A stretch of 5,377 bases of DNA from DASWHX01 sp036397995 (lineage in GTDB: Bacteria > Bacteroidota > Bacteroidia > Cytophagales > Cyclobacteriaceae): NCBI GenBank assembly GCA_036397995.1, contig DASWHX010000157.1:1-5377 (forward strand), written 5' to 3'. The stretch's first letter is position 1. Each line of letters begins with the position of its first letter. The translations under genes were made by a program, and so were the position numbers. Below are positions 1-5,377 of the stretch, piece by piece. The notes under the pieces were generated by a model that was not told the origin of the DNA, did not search any database, and was given only the letters and a program-made list of their open reading frames with translations.

Positions 1-65
1 GGGAAATTTTGAAGAATATCTGGGAAGAGTTTATTTCGACCAAAAAAAGATTAAAAGACCTATAA
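1..65 (+). CDS. 3' end of an unidentified gene (partial)
   Basis: Reading from position 3, 20 sense codons run to TAA at 63-65. The encoded tail is rich in Lys, Glu, Leu and Ile and includes KNIWEEFISTKKRLKDL, which looks like an amphipathic helix closing a protein. The gene would start outside the window, so its function cannot be named. I prefer this frame because its stop lies one base from the end of a plausible minus-strand gene with its own promoter, giving a compact tail-to-tail arrangement. The adjacent frame (2-187) is also open for 61 codons and is a real alternative. The assignment is tentative. Confidence 0.35.
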   Translation, partial: EILKNIWEEFISTKKRLKDL

Positions 66-66
66 A

Positions 67-177
67 CTATCCTTTCTCAATATCCTTCGGATGGTTACTC
101 ACCGTCTTATTAGGAAATATCCATGGAGAAACAATGGCTAAAACAAACAAAACGAGAACAAATAATAATGCCGACAT
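67..177 (-). CDS. Putative 36-residue single-span membrane microprotein
   Basis: ATG at 175-177 opens a 36-codon frame ending in TAG at 67-69. Residues 2-17 are almost entirely Leu, Val, Phe, Ala and Ile (MSALLFVLVLFVLAIV), long enough for one membrane helix. A Ser-Pro-Trp turn and a polar tail with Lys, His, Asp and Glu follow. An in-frame stop at 190-192 makes this ATG the only ATG start. No Shine-Dalgarno sequence is visible, but the leader is AT-rich, as is common in Bacteroidota. A close match to the Bacteroidetes promoter consensus lies just upstream and predicts a leader of about 12-15 bases. I do not recognise the family. The main doubt is a competing plus-strand frame covering the same DNA. 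Confidence 0.4.
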   Translation of the reverse strand: MSALLFVLVLFVLAIVSPWIFPNKTVSNHPKDIEKG

Positions 178-195
178 CGGGTTATGATTTTAATT

Positions 196-226
196 CAAAT
201 ATAAAGAGACTCTTTCAAGTTTCAAA
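196..226 (-). promoter_or_regulatory. Bacteroidetes-type promoter (TTTG-N19-TATATTTG)
   Basis: Read on the minus strand, TTTG (223-226) is followed by 19 bases and TATATTTG (196-203). The known Bacteroidetes primary-sigma consensus is TTG at -33 and TAnnTTTG at -7, about 17-23 bases apart. All six fixed bases of the -7 element match. Transcription would start near 189-192, just upstream of the ATG at 177. The match is by eye and no transcript data were available. Confidence 0.5.
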
Positions 227-446
227 AATCGGTAGTGTCTTAGTGGAGCATTTTGCGTGTGCCACATTTTGCCAAACATTGAAAATCAATCAGTTTTCAC
301 CTAAAATAAAAATTTGGAAGTGTAGCACACGTTGATTTTAATTTCATTTGGATTTAAACTGAGGCACTATTCCAAAAATCAGCAGCCCGGATTGTTATCC
401 GCTCAAAAAAAGTTTAACTTCAACATTAACTGGACCTGTTCTTTTG
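227..446. other. Gap without a recognisable gene
   Basis: This AT-rich stretch before the lipoprotein gene shows no convincing coding frame. Short frames across it have unlikely composition. It contains a small perfect hairpin (CGGAT/ATCCG, 388-401, 4-base loop) and a direct repeat of CATTTTGC around 250-275. I found no full TTG/TAnnTTTG promoter on the plus strand. The nearest is TTCATTTG at about 343-350, with one mismatch and no TTG at the right spacing. The promoter of the lipoprotein gene is therefore not identified. Confidence 0.5.
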
Positions 447-1151
447 ATGAGAAATTGCAATTTTCCATTGATTTTCACTTTCCTTGTCTCCCTTTCTTGT
501 GGTTCTCGAGATAACAACCAAAGTGAATCCTTTAGCGAAATCAAAGGATCTAATGAATCTAATGAGAAGATTGAGGCTATTCCCATCCTTATTATGACCT
601 ATCCGGTGGAATCTTTTTCTACCTGGAAATCAGCTTTTGAAGAAGATAAATCCAATAGGGAGTCTTTGAACATTGTTGATCTTGGCGATTTAGTCTCCTA
701 CGAAGACTCCCGTATGGTTTCGGTTTTCCTGAAAACTCCCAGTCATAAAAAAGGGGAGGAGTTTGCGAAATCTGATGCAATGCAGAAGTCACTAAAATTA
801 ATGGGAGTGATTGGTGATGCCAACATTATTTTGATAGATGCACTGCAATTGCCTGAAAGACCGGTACCCCAAAGATACAGGATGATGATCACGCACGAGA
901 TTGAAGAGTATAATCACTGGAAGAAGATTTTTGATCAGCATGAGCCGGAAAGAAGAGATGCAGGCCTTGAGCTAATTGGCTTAGGCAGGTCAATAATTAA
1001 TGCAAAAATAATCAGCGTTATGTTTGCCTTTGATGACATGGATGCCGCTCAAATTTTTGCTGCCTCCGATGAGCTTAGAAATGCTATGAAAGAGTCTGGA
1101 GTAATTTCTGATCCAATCCTTGCCTGGTACGAGAATCCGCGTGCTAATTAA
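447..1151 (+). CDS. Lipoprotein with tandem dimeric alpha/beta-barrel-like domains
   Basis: A 234-residue protein. Residues 1-17 form a short hydrophobic signal peptide ending in a relaxed lipobox (VSLSC), so Cys18 is the likely lipidated residue. A Ser/Asn/Glu-rich linker (about 19-45) follows. Two homologous domains cover about 46-132 and 144-230. From Trp60/Trp158 they align without gaps at an offset of 98 residues, sharing W-K-x-x-F, an Arg, a Gly, S-V, F-A-x-S-D and G-V-I. By eye, about 17 of 65 positions are identical. The beta-alpha-beta-beta-alpha-beta look and the W/F pattern suggest the dimeric alpha/beta-barrel (Dabb/ABM-like) superfamily, which is inference. One polypeptide would then carry both halves of a barrel. 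I chose ATG 447 over the TTG just before it at 444. The substrate is unknown. The repeat-protein gene begins 51 bases downstream and may be co-transcribed. Confidence 0.8.
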   Translation: MRNCNFPLIFTFLVSLSCGSRDNNQSESFSEIKGSNESNEKIEAIPILIMTYPVESFSTWKSAFEEDKSNRESLNIVDLGDLVSYEDSRMVSVFLKTPSHKKGEEFAKSDAMQKSLKLMGVIGDANIILIDALQLPERPVPQRYRMMITHEIEEYNHWKKIFDQHEPERRDAGLELIGLGRSIINAKIISVMFAFDDMDAAQIFAASDELRNAMKESGVISDPILAWYENPRAN

Positions 1152-1168
1152 TTGTCAAATTATAGCAT

Positions 1169-1176
1169 TAATTTTG
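1169..1176 (+). promoter_or_regulatory. Possible -7 promoter element (TAATTTTG)
   Basis: TAATTTTG matches the Bacteroidetes -7 consensus TAnnTTTG and lies 26 bases before the ATG of the MORN-repeat gene, giving a leader of about 20 bases. The only nearby TTG (1152-1154) is 14 bases upstream, closer than the usual 17-23. The site may be weak, activator-dependent or fortuitous. If real, the repeat protein and the DUF2911 gene can be expressed apart from the lipoprotein gene. Confidence 0.35.
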
Positions 1177-1202
1177 CTTATCTTTTATGAGAGATTCATC
1201 GA

Positions 1203-2618
1203 ATGAAACAAGTCTTTGTTATTGCCTTTAATTTCCTTTTTCATTACTCACTTTGTCAGGTTCAAATAATTTTCAGCCCCGACAGCTCAACTTTTGCCAA
1301 AGGTGAAGTAACTAACGGCCGTAAAACCGGCACCTGGATCGTTTATAATACTAGTAGCAAGATGCCCATCGAAGCCGGGCGCTATGCAAATGATAAAAGA
1401 ACCGGTCAATGGACTTCTTATTATCCGAATGGGGATGTTAGAGCTCAGCTCGCGTATGAATTTGATCTTCCCCAGGGAGATTTTATTGAACTCTATGAGG
1501 GAGGCTACCTTAAAACCACAGGCCAGTATGACAATGGACTTCCGGAAGGCAGATGGCGAAATTATCACTTAAACAGTTTGCTTGAATCAGAGTATTATTA
1601 CGAAATGGGCGAGCTAACCGGAGCCCACAAGGCTTTCAGCAGGACCGGCAACCTTTTTATTACAGCTAATTATCAATCGGATTTGCTCCACGGCCTGTGG
1701 CATGAATATTATGATAAAGGGGAAATATACGAAAGAGGATTTTATTTAAATGGTGAAAAAGACAGTACCTGGGTATCTCTTGATCCATATGGTGATACGC
1801 TTTCCATAAAGAATTACAATCTGGGAACACCTGTAGGAACGTGGGAAGAGTACGCGCCGACAGGTATTCTCAAACGCAGGATTTATTACCGGGCAGGACT
1901 TGAGGACAGCCTCTATTTTGAAAATTACGATAATGGCCGTGCAAAAGTCAGAGGGTCATTTGAATCAGGTGAAAAAGTAAATACCTGGAGTTTTTATTTT
2001 GATAATGGCATGTTGGAATCACAGGGTAATTTTCAAAATAACTTAAAGGAAGGATTATGGCGATCATTTACCCGGAATGGCTACCTGGTTGATGAAGGAA
2101 ATTATTCAAAAGGTCTTCAAACAGGGCAATGGTATTATTACTATGGAAATGGACAGCTTAGTAGTATTGGTTCTTTTATAAAAGGAAAGGAAGATGGCTT
2201 ATGGGGATTGTTCCATACCACCGGTCTGCTAATGCAAGAGGAAGAATGGAAAATGGGAAAGCTGATAAATGTTTCAGATTATGTTTCTATCCTGGGCGAC
2301 ACCCTGAGCGCCGGCACCCTGAAAAATGGATCAGGTTTAAAGATAGATTACTATCCCGGCGGTGCTTTGAATATTGAATGCGAATTCAGTGAGGGCGTAC
2401 CTAATGGTAATTGGACCTATTATTACGATAATGGCAAAGTTGCTGAAGAGGGCAAATTTAAAGATGGTTTAAGGGAAGGGTCATGGAGATACTATTATTC
2501 AAATGGAAAGATTGAGTCATCGGGTAATTACGAAAAGGATAAGAAAATTTCGATTTGGATCTACTACTCCCGCAGGGGAGACATTCTTGATAAGATTAAT
2601 GAATTTCGAAAGGAATAA
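1203..2618 (+). CDS. Secreted MORN_2/YwqK-type repeat protein
   Basis: A 471-residue protein. Residues 1-18 form a signal peptide, probably cut between Cys18 and Gln19 (SLC|QVQ). Nearly all the rest consists of about 18 units of the MORN_2 (YwqK-like) kind, with motifs such as G-x-W-x-Y-Y-x-N-G. The key aromatic sits at W45, W70, W118, W166, W190, W214, W262, W286, W310, W334, W404, W428 and W452. Degenerate units lie at F94, H142, Y238, S358 and K380. Such repeats form long beta-hairpin solenoids. Database pipelines often call the family 'YwqK antitoxin' after Bacillus subtilis YwqK, but no toxin gene is visible here and the protein is exported, so an antitoxin role is unsupported. No C-terminal sorting domain for type IX secretion is apparent. 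The last codons overlap the ribosome-binding site of the DUF2911 gene, indicating an operon. Confidence 0.88.
   Translation: MKQVFVIAFNFLFHYSLCQVQIIFSPDSSTFAKGEVTNGRKTGTWIVYNTSSKMPIEAGRYANDKRTGQWTSYYPNGDVRAQLAYEFDLPQGDFIELYEGGYLKTTGQYDNGLPEGRWRNYHLNSLLESEYYYEMGELTGAHKAFSRTGNLFITANYQSDLLHGLWHEYYDKGEIYERGFYLNGEKDSTWVSLDPYGDTLSIKNYNLGTPVGTWEEYAPTGILKRRIYYRAGLEDSLYFENYDNGRAKVRGSFESGEKVNTWSFYFDNGMLESQGNFQNNLKEGLWRSFTRNGYLVDEGNYSKGLQTGQWYYYYGNGQLSSIGSFIKGKEDGLWGLFHTTGLLMQEEEWKMGKLINVSDYVSILGDTLSAGTLKNGSGLKIDYYPGGALNIECEFSEGVPNGNWTYYYDNGKVAEEGKFKDGLREGSWRYYYSNGKIESSGNYEKDKKISIWIYYSRRGDILDKINEFRKE
1302..2573 (+). repeat. Protein-level repeat array, about 18 units of 24 codons
   Basis: Residues 34-457 of the MORN-type protein fall into units of 24 residues (72 bases). 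The spacing is exactly 24 for each of the 11 steps from W70 to W334 and again from 380 to 404, 428 and 452. The exceptions are a 25-residue first step (W45 to W70) and a 22-residue step (358 to 380). The DNA copies have diverged and are not near-identical, so the array looks old rather than freshly expanded. Confidence 0.85.
2610..2614 (+). promoter_or_regulatory. Ribosome-binding site inside the upstream gene's end
   Basis: AAGGA lies in the last codons of the MORN-repeat gene, six bases before ATG 2621. The stop of that gene (2616-2618) falls between the site and the start, an arrangement that favours translational coupling of the two genes. Confidence 0.6.
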
Positions 2619-2620
2619 AA

Positions 2621-3166
2621 ATGGGCCGGCATATTACAGTTTTCTTTGGAATCATCATTGCATTCATCGTGGCGGGTCTGTACGGTTTTCGTTCATACAC
2701 AAAATCCTTTAGTCCTGAAGGTGAAGCCAATTTAACCACCAGATCCGGATTTATTGTTAATATAAATTACTCCAGACCGTATCAGAAAAACAGAAAGCTC
2801 TTTGGTTTTAAAGATGCTCTGGCTCCATTCGGTAAAGTCTGGAGAACGGGAGCTAATGAAGCCACTGAAATTGAGATTAGCCACGATGTCGAAATTTATG
2901 GACAAAAATTAAGTGCCGGCCGGTATACTTTATTCACTATTCCAAATGAAATCACCTGGATGGTTATCTTCAATAACGAATTAAACCAATGGGGAGATTT
3001 CAATTATGACAGCAGCAAAGACGAATTACGTGTTGCAGTCCCGGCCTTTGTGGTTAAAACCCGCAAAGAAATGTTTACGCTGGAAGTCAGGGAAAAGCCG
3101 GATGGTGCAGAGATCAGACTTTTGTGGGGCGATACCATGGTTACCATTCCAATGGTAGTAAATTAA
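2621..3166 (+). CDS. DUF2911 family protein with N-terminal membrane anchor
   Basis: A 181-residue protein. Residues 5-22 form a hydrophobic helix without a clear cleavage site or lipobox, so the protein is probably anchored in the inner membrane with its domain in the periplasm. The DUF2911 domain fills about residues 40-178 and shows the family's characteristic blocks: YSRP (50-53), GKVWRTGANEAT (71-82), AGRYTLFTIP (99-108) and QWGDFNYD (123-130). DUF2911 is common in Bacteroidota and has no established biochemical function that I know of. The gene starts two bases after the MORN-repeat stop and shares its transcript. Its TAA lies one base from the end of the converging PD40/OmpA gene, with no clear terminator between them. 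Family assignment is firm; function is open. Confidence 0.92.
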   Translation: MGRHITVFFGIIIAFIVAGLYGFRSYTKSFSPEGEANLTTRSGFIVNINYSRPYQKNRKLFGFKDALAPFGKVWRTGANEATEIEISHDVEIYGQKLSAGRYTLFTIPNEITWMVIFNNELNQWGDFNYDSSKDELRVAVPAFVVKTRKEMFTLEVREKPDGAEIRLLWGDTMVTIPMVVN

Positions 3167-3167
3167 A

Positions 3168-4898
3168 TTACTTAAGAAACCTGGCAACAACGCGAACCTC
3201 GGGTTTATCTTCTTCCGCTTCTTTTTTTGTTCTCATTCCCCTGGTTGACAGCCGGTATAACGGTGCACCTTTTGACTTTAAATAATTTGCAATGGATATT
3301 GCCTGTTGTTGCGACCGGTCGTTATGCCAGGTATATTTGATTTTGGTTACCTGCAGCGTATCGTAATTAGTGATGGTTTCAAAATTCCGTTCAGGATTCG
3401 AAATGGCATTATTTAATGAATCCAGAACCCTGTCTGCTTCACGAGGGTTTGTTAATAAAACTGAATCCACCATTATGTAATCTATTTCAGGGTCATGAAG
3501 TAGTGACTCAAAATCAATTTTGCGCCATATAGTATCCACTGTCTCCAAAATTTTTGTAGTGTGAATGGTGTCAATTATCAACTCTGTTAAATCAGGATTT
3601 GATTTTATTGTATCCGCCATGTAATTCTTCTGGTGTACAGCAATTTCCATGTTATAATCAGGATTTTTCTGCAAGATGAAAATTAATCTCTGTAATTCTT
3701 TTTCTGAGGCTTCATCTAATTCAGAGCTGTATTCCTGAAAAATGATATTATTCAGAGGTTGTTCAGCTCCATTCCTGATATCATTTAATATATATTCTTT
3801 CCTTTCTTTTTTTGAAAACTCAATTTCAGATAAGTCAATCCTTTCAGAAGCGAATAAATACTTTCCTTCTCTTTCTAACACCCCGATGTCGTATATCTTT
3901 CCTTCACGAAGTATCAAACTAAATATTCCATCTTCTTCAGCAGTGACAAATTTAGAAGGCTCGTTAATTGCCGAATACTGTATTGTCGCTTCAATAGGAT
4001 TACTGCTTTGGGAAACAACCCGTGATTCAAGATACAATACCTTGTATGGTCTGAGTCCTTCCGGGATTTTCGCCATGTATAAAACTTTTTGTCTCTTATC
4101 AATTCCCGAATAGTAAGCCACGTCACCCCGGGCCGGGATTGAAACATAGCGATCGTTTTTTTCAGAGTTGAGAAACTCCATTGAAACAGGCTGCGACCAT
4201 TCCTCTCCTTCCTTTCGGGAAAGATAAAGGTCTAGCTCGCCTTTTCCTCCTGCCCTCGCGGAGGCAAAAACTAAAGTTTGATTGTCAGCAAGAATTAATG
4301 GGCTTGTTTCATGACCTGTATTGATAGGTGCAGGCAGTTTTTCAGGTTCCTCAAAAAAACCATTTGATTTTCTCCTGGCGGTCCAGATGCTGCAGTTGAT
4401 TGCTTCTTCAAAACTCAATCCTTCACACCTGATAAAATAAAGGGTTTTGCCATCCGGTGATAGTGAGGGGTCTCCTTCATGACCATTGGTGTTCAATGGC
4501 TTGCCTCCATTTTGCGGGGGACTCCATGAACTTCCCTTCCTTTCGGAAGTCCATATATCAAACCCACCCATGCTTCCATATCTTCTTGAAGAGAAAACCA
4601 AAAGACTGCCATCAATATTCAGATAGAAACCCCCCATCGTGTTTACTCCCGGAAGATCAATCACTCGATTAAATCTTTCCTGCAATCCCCACTGACCTGA
4701 AGATGTCATTTTAGTAATCCAAAGTTCTTCACCTTCACCTGACAAATCACTTCTGTATAGCATGTATTTTCCATCACCACTTAATGTTGGAAAATAATTA
4801 TTGGAACCGACCCTGTTTATTGATGGATTTAATTTTGCCATCTGTCCAAAAGATAATTGAACAAGCAGCAAGGCGGATAAAAGGAAATAATATCGCAT
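3168..4898 (-). CDS. PD40 propeller, CRD-like and OmpA-like envelope protein (PorE-like order)
   Basis: A 576-residue protein. Residues 1-19 are a signal peptide, probably cut before Gln19 or Met20 (SFG|Q). Five PD40/WD40-like blades follow at about 33-64, 88-128, 140-185, 195-236 and 248-278, with motifs such as SPDGKTLYF, GGFDIW and ELDLYLS. Blade 3 holds the only two cysteines (C158, C169). Residues 284-356 resemble a carboxypeptidase-regulatory-like beta domain. The OmpA-like domain begins at 383 (NNIIFQEYSSEL, helix, NPDYNMEIAVHQ), is interrupted at about 424-518, and resumes to the C-terminus (SIANYLKSKGAP, then KPEVRVVARFL). The propeller-CRD-OmpA order matches PorE of the type IX secretion system, but the TPR region and lipobox are missing, so paralogous envelope proteins are equally possible. 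The conserved ligand-binding Arg of the OmpA motif appears to be Gln532. The GIN-domain gene lies 71 bases upstream on the same strand. Confidence 0.87.
   Translation of the reverse strand: MRYYFLLSALLLVQLSFGQMAKLNPSINRVGSNNYFPTLSGDGKYMLYRSDLSGEGEELWITKMTSSGQWGLQERFNRVIDLPGVNTMGGFYLNIDGSLLVFSSRRYGSMGGFDIWTSERKGSSWSPPQNGGKPLNTNGHEGDPSLSPDGKTLYFIRCEGLSFEEAINCSIWTARRKSNGFFEEPEKLPAPINTGHETSPLILADNQTLVFASARAGGKGELDLYLSRKEGEEWSQPVSMEFLNSEKNDRYVSIPARGDVAYYSGIDKRQKVLYMAKIPEGLRPYKVLYLESRVVSQSSNPIEATIQYSAINEPSKFVTAEEDGIFSLILREGKIYDIGVLEREGKYLFASERIDLSEIEFSKKERKEYILNDIRNGAEQPLNNIIFQEYSSELDEASEKELQRLIFILQKNPDYNMEIAVHQKNYMADTIKSNPDLTELIIDTIHTTKILETVDTIWRKIDFESLLHDPEIDYIMVDSVLLTNPREADRVLDSLNNAISNPERNFETITNYDTLQVTKIKYTWHNDRSQQQAISIANYLKSKGAPLYRLSTRGMRTKKEAEEDKPEVRVVARFLK
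3345..3629 (-). other. Insertion splitting the OmpA-like domain
   Basis: Residues 424-518 of the PD40/OmpA protein sit between the second strand of the OmpA fold and its second helix, where canonical domains have a loop of about ten residues. The insert carries six D-[TS]-[ILV] motifs with Asp at 429, 443, 455, 478, 493 and 513. It is in frame, without stops, and similar in composition to the rest of the gene, so it is a protein-level extension rather than a mobile element. Exact boundaries are uncertain by about ten residues. Confidence 0.6.
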
Positions 4899-4910
4899 AA
4901 ATTAAGATTC

Positions 4911-4917
4911 TCACCTT
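4911..4917 (-). promoter_or_regulatory. Possible ribosome-binding site of the PD40/OmpA gene
   Basis: On the minus strand AAGGTGA lies 12 bases before ATG 4898. It resembles a Shine-Dalgarno sequence but is spaced rather widely. The 71-base gap upstream (4899-4969) shows no TAnnTTTG element, so the gene may be read from a promoter ahead of the GIN-domain gene. Confidence 0.35.
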
Positions 4918-4969
4918 AAGTTATACCATTTTATTTAAAGGTCGAATCCATTATTCCGCTAAAATCGGA

Positions 4970-5377
4970 TTATTGATCATCTGAGAAATGACGATCCTCC
5001 TGGATTGTTCCCAATCCGGAAACACTTTTATCAATGTTCGCGGGGTTTCCCCTATAAGTAACATCGCCCAATCCACTTATTTTGGCATCCAATTCTTTGG
5101 TTACATAAATGTCAGCTCCCCCAACACCGCTTATCCGAATTCTGGCATATTCCGCTTTGAGATCAAAAGCATCAAGCCCACCTGCACCCGACATGGTAAC
5201 CTCCAAATCTCGAGTGGATCCGGACAATTCCACATTCCCCGCGCCACTCAGCCTCAGGTTTAGTTTCTCTCCTTCAAATTCCAGGATAATTTCTCCTGCA
5301 CCGGCAAGATTGAGATCAAAGTATCTCGACCTGAGCGGATTCCGTGACCTAAGTTCTATCGCGCCGCCTGCATAAAG
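4970..5377 (-). CDS. GIN-domain (DUF2807) protein, C-terminal part
   Basis: The last 135 residues of a gene that begins beyond the right edge; the frame is open from the edge to TAA at 4970-4972. An [AS]-G-[AVL]-G motif recurs at residues 25, 44, 63, 83, 101 and 120 of the visible part, about every 19 residues. It alternates with short strands such as DLEVTM, ARIRI and ADIYV. This is the signature of DUF2807, described as a putative auto-transporter adhesin head (GIN) domain, which folds as a repetitive beta structure and is usually secreted or outer-membrane-linked in Bacteroidota. The signal peptide would lie outside the window. A GTG at 5231-5233 could look like a start, but the family motif continues well upstream of it. 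The PD40/OmpA gene follows 71 bases downstream on the same strand. Confidence 0.88.
   Translation of the reverse strand, partial: LYAGGAIELRSRNPLRSRYFDLNLAGAGEIILEFEGEKLNLRLSGAGNVELSGSTRDLEVTMSGAGGLDAFDLKAEYARIRISGVGGADIYVTKELDAKISGLGDVTYRGNPANIDKSVSGLGTIQEDRHFSDDQ

Noticed and set aside
2..187. A 61-codon plus-strand frame open from the left edge, with a hydrophobic stretch around PFSISFGWLLTVLLG.
   Set aside because: It could be the end of a real upstream gene and cannot be excluded. I ranked it lower because it covers the minus-strand frame that has a consensus promoter, and its Lys/Thr/Asn-rich last 17 residues look like read-through of noncoding DNA.
123..335. A 70-codon plus-strand frame from ATG 123.
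   Set aside because: No signal peptide, motif or ribosome-binding site is visible, and the composition is what random AT-rich DNA gives. It also crosses the promoter-like region.
1203..2618. Toxin-antitoxin system based on the YwqK-like repeats.
   Set aside because: The protein carries a signal peptide, the repeats are a general solenoid type, and no toxin-like gene lies next to it.
3142..3157. Inverted repeat TACCATT-CC-AATGGTA near the end of the DUF2911 gene as a terminator.
   Set aside because: The two-base centre leaves only about five usable pairs, the stem is AT-rich, it lies inside the coding sequence, and no T-run follows.
3742..4113. Long plus-strand frame opposite the PD40/OmpA gene.
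   Set aside because: It is a shadow of the minus-strand gene, which has clear domains, a signal peptide and continuous family similarity.
4950..4974. Imperfect hairpin TCCG/CGGA with flanking pairs at the end of the GIN-domain gene.
   Set aside because: The stem has four pairs plus mismatched extensions and no T-run follows on the minus strand, so it is too weak to call a terminator.

Overview
The window looks like an ordinary piece of chromosome from a member of the Bacteroidota, most likely a Cytophagales-like bacterium. The evidence is a DUF2911 protein, a GIN-domain (DUF2807) protein, a PD40/CRD/OmpA-like envelope protein, signal peptides that leave Gln at +1, AT-rich DNA, and promoter-like sites of the Bacteroidetes TAnnTTTG type. 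No rRNA, tRNA, CRISPR array, transposase or integrase was seen.

Layout. Positions 1-187 are ambiguous. My preferred reading is the last 20 codons of a plus-strand gene (stop at 63-65), facing a 36-codon minus-strand membrane microprotein (67-177) with a consensus promoter at 196-226. A competing plus-strand frame (2-187) is also open. About 220 bases without a visible gene follow. Then come three plus-strand genes: a lipoprotein made of two copies of one alpha/beta domain (447-1151), a secreted protein of about 18 MORN_2/YwqK-type repeats (1203-2618), and a membrane-anchored DUF2911 protein (2621-3166). The last two are tightly coupled, with a 2-base gap. One base beyond the DUF2911 stop, a minus-strand gene ends (3168-4898). 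It encodes a signal peptide, a five-bladed PD40 propeller, a CRD-like beta domain and an OmpA-like domain split by an insertion of about 95 residues. Upstream of it on the same strand is the 3' part of a GIN-domain gene (4970 to the window edge).

How the genes may work together. All five well-supported proteins appear to act in the cell envelope: as a lipoprotein, as secreted or periplasmic proteins, or anchored by one transmembrane helix. Enzymatic roles cannot be assigned. The propeller/CRD/OmpA order resembles the type IX secretion component PorE, but the protein lacks the TPR region and lipobox expected of PorE and has a modified peptidoglycan-binding site.

I found no clear defence island or other complete new system. 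The most unusual items are the split OmpA domain, the rigid 24-residue repeat lattice, the duplicated-domain lipoprotein and the promoter-bearing microprotein.
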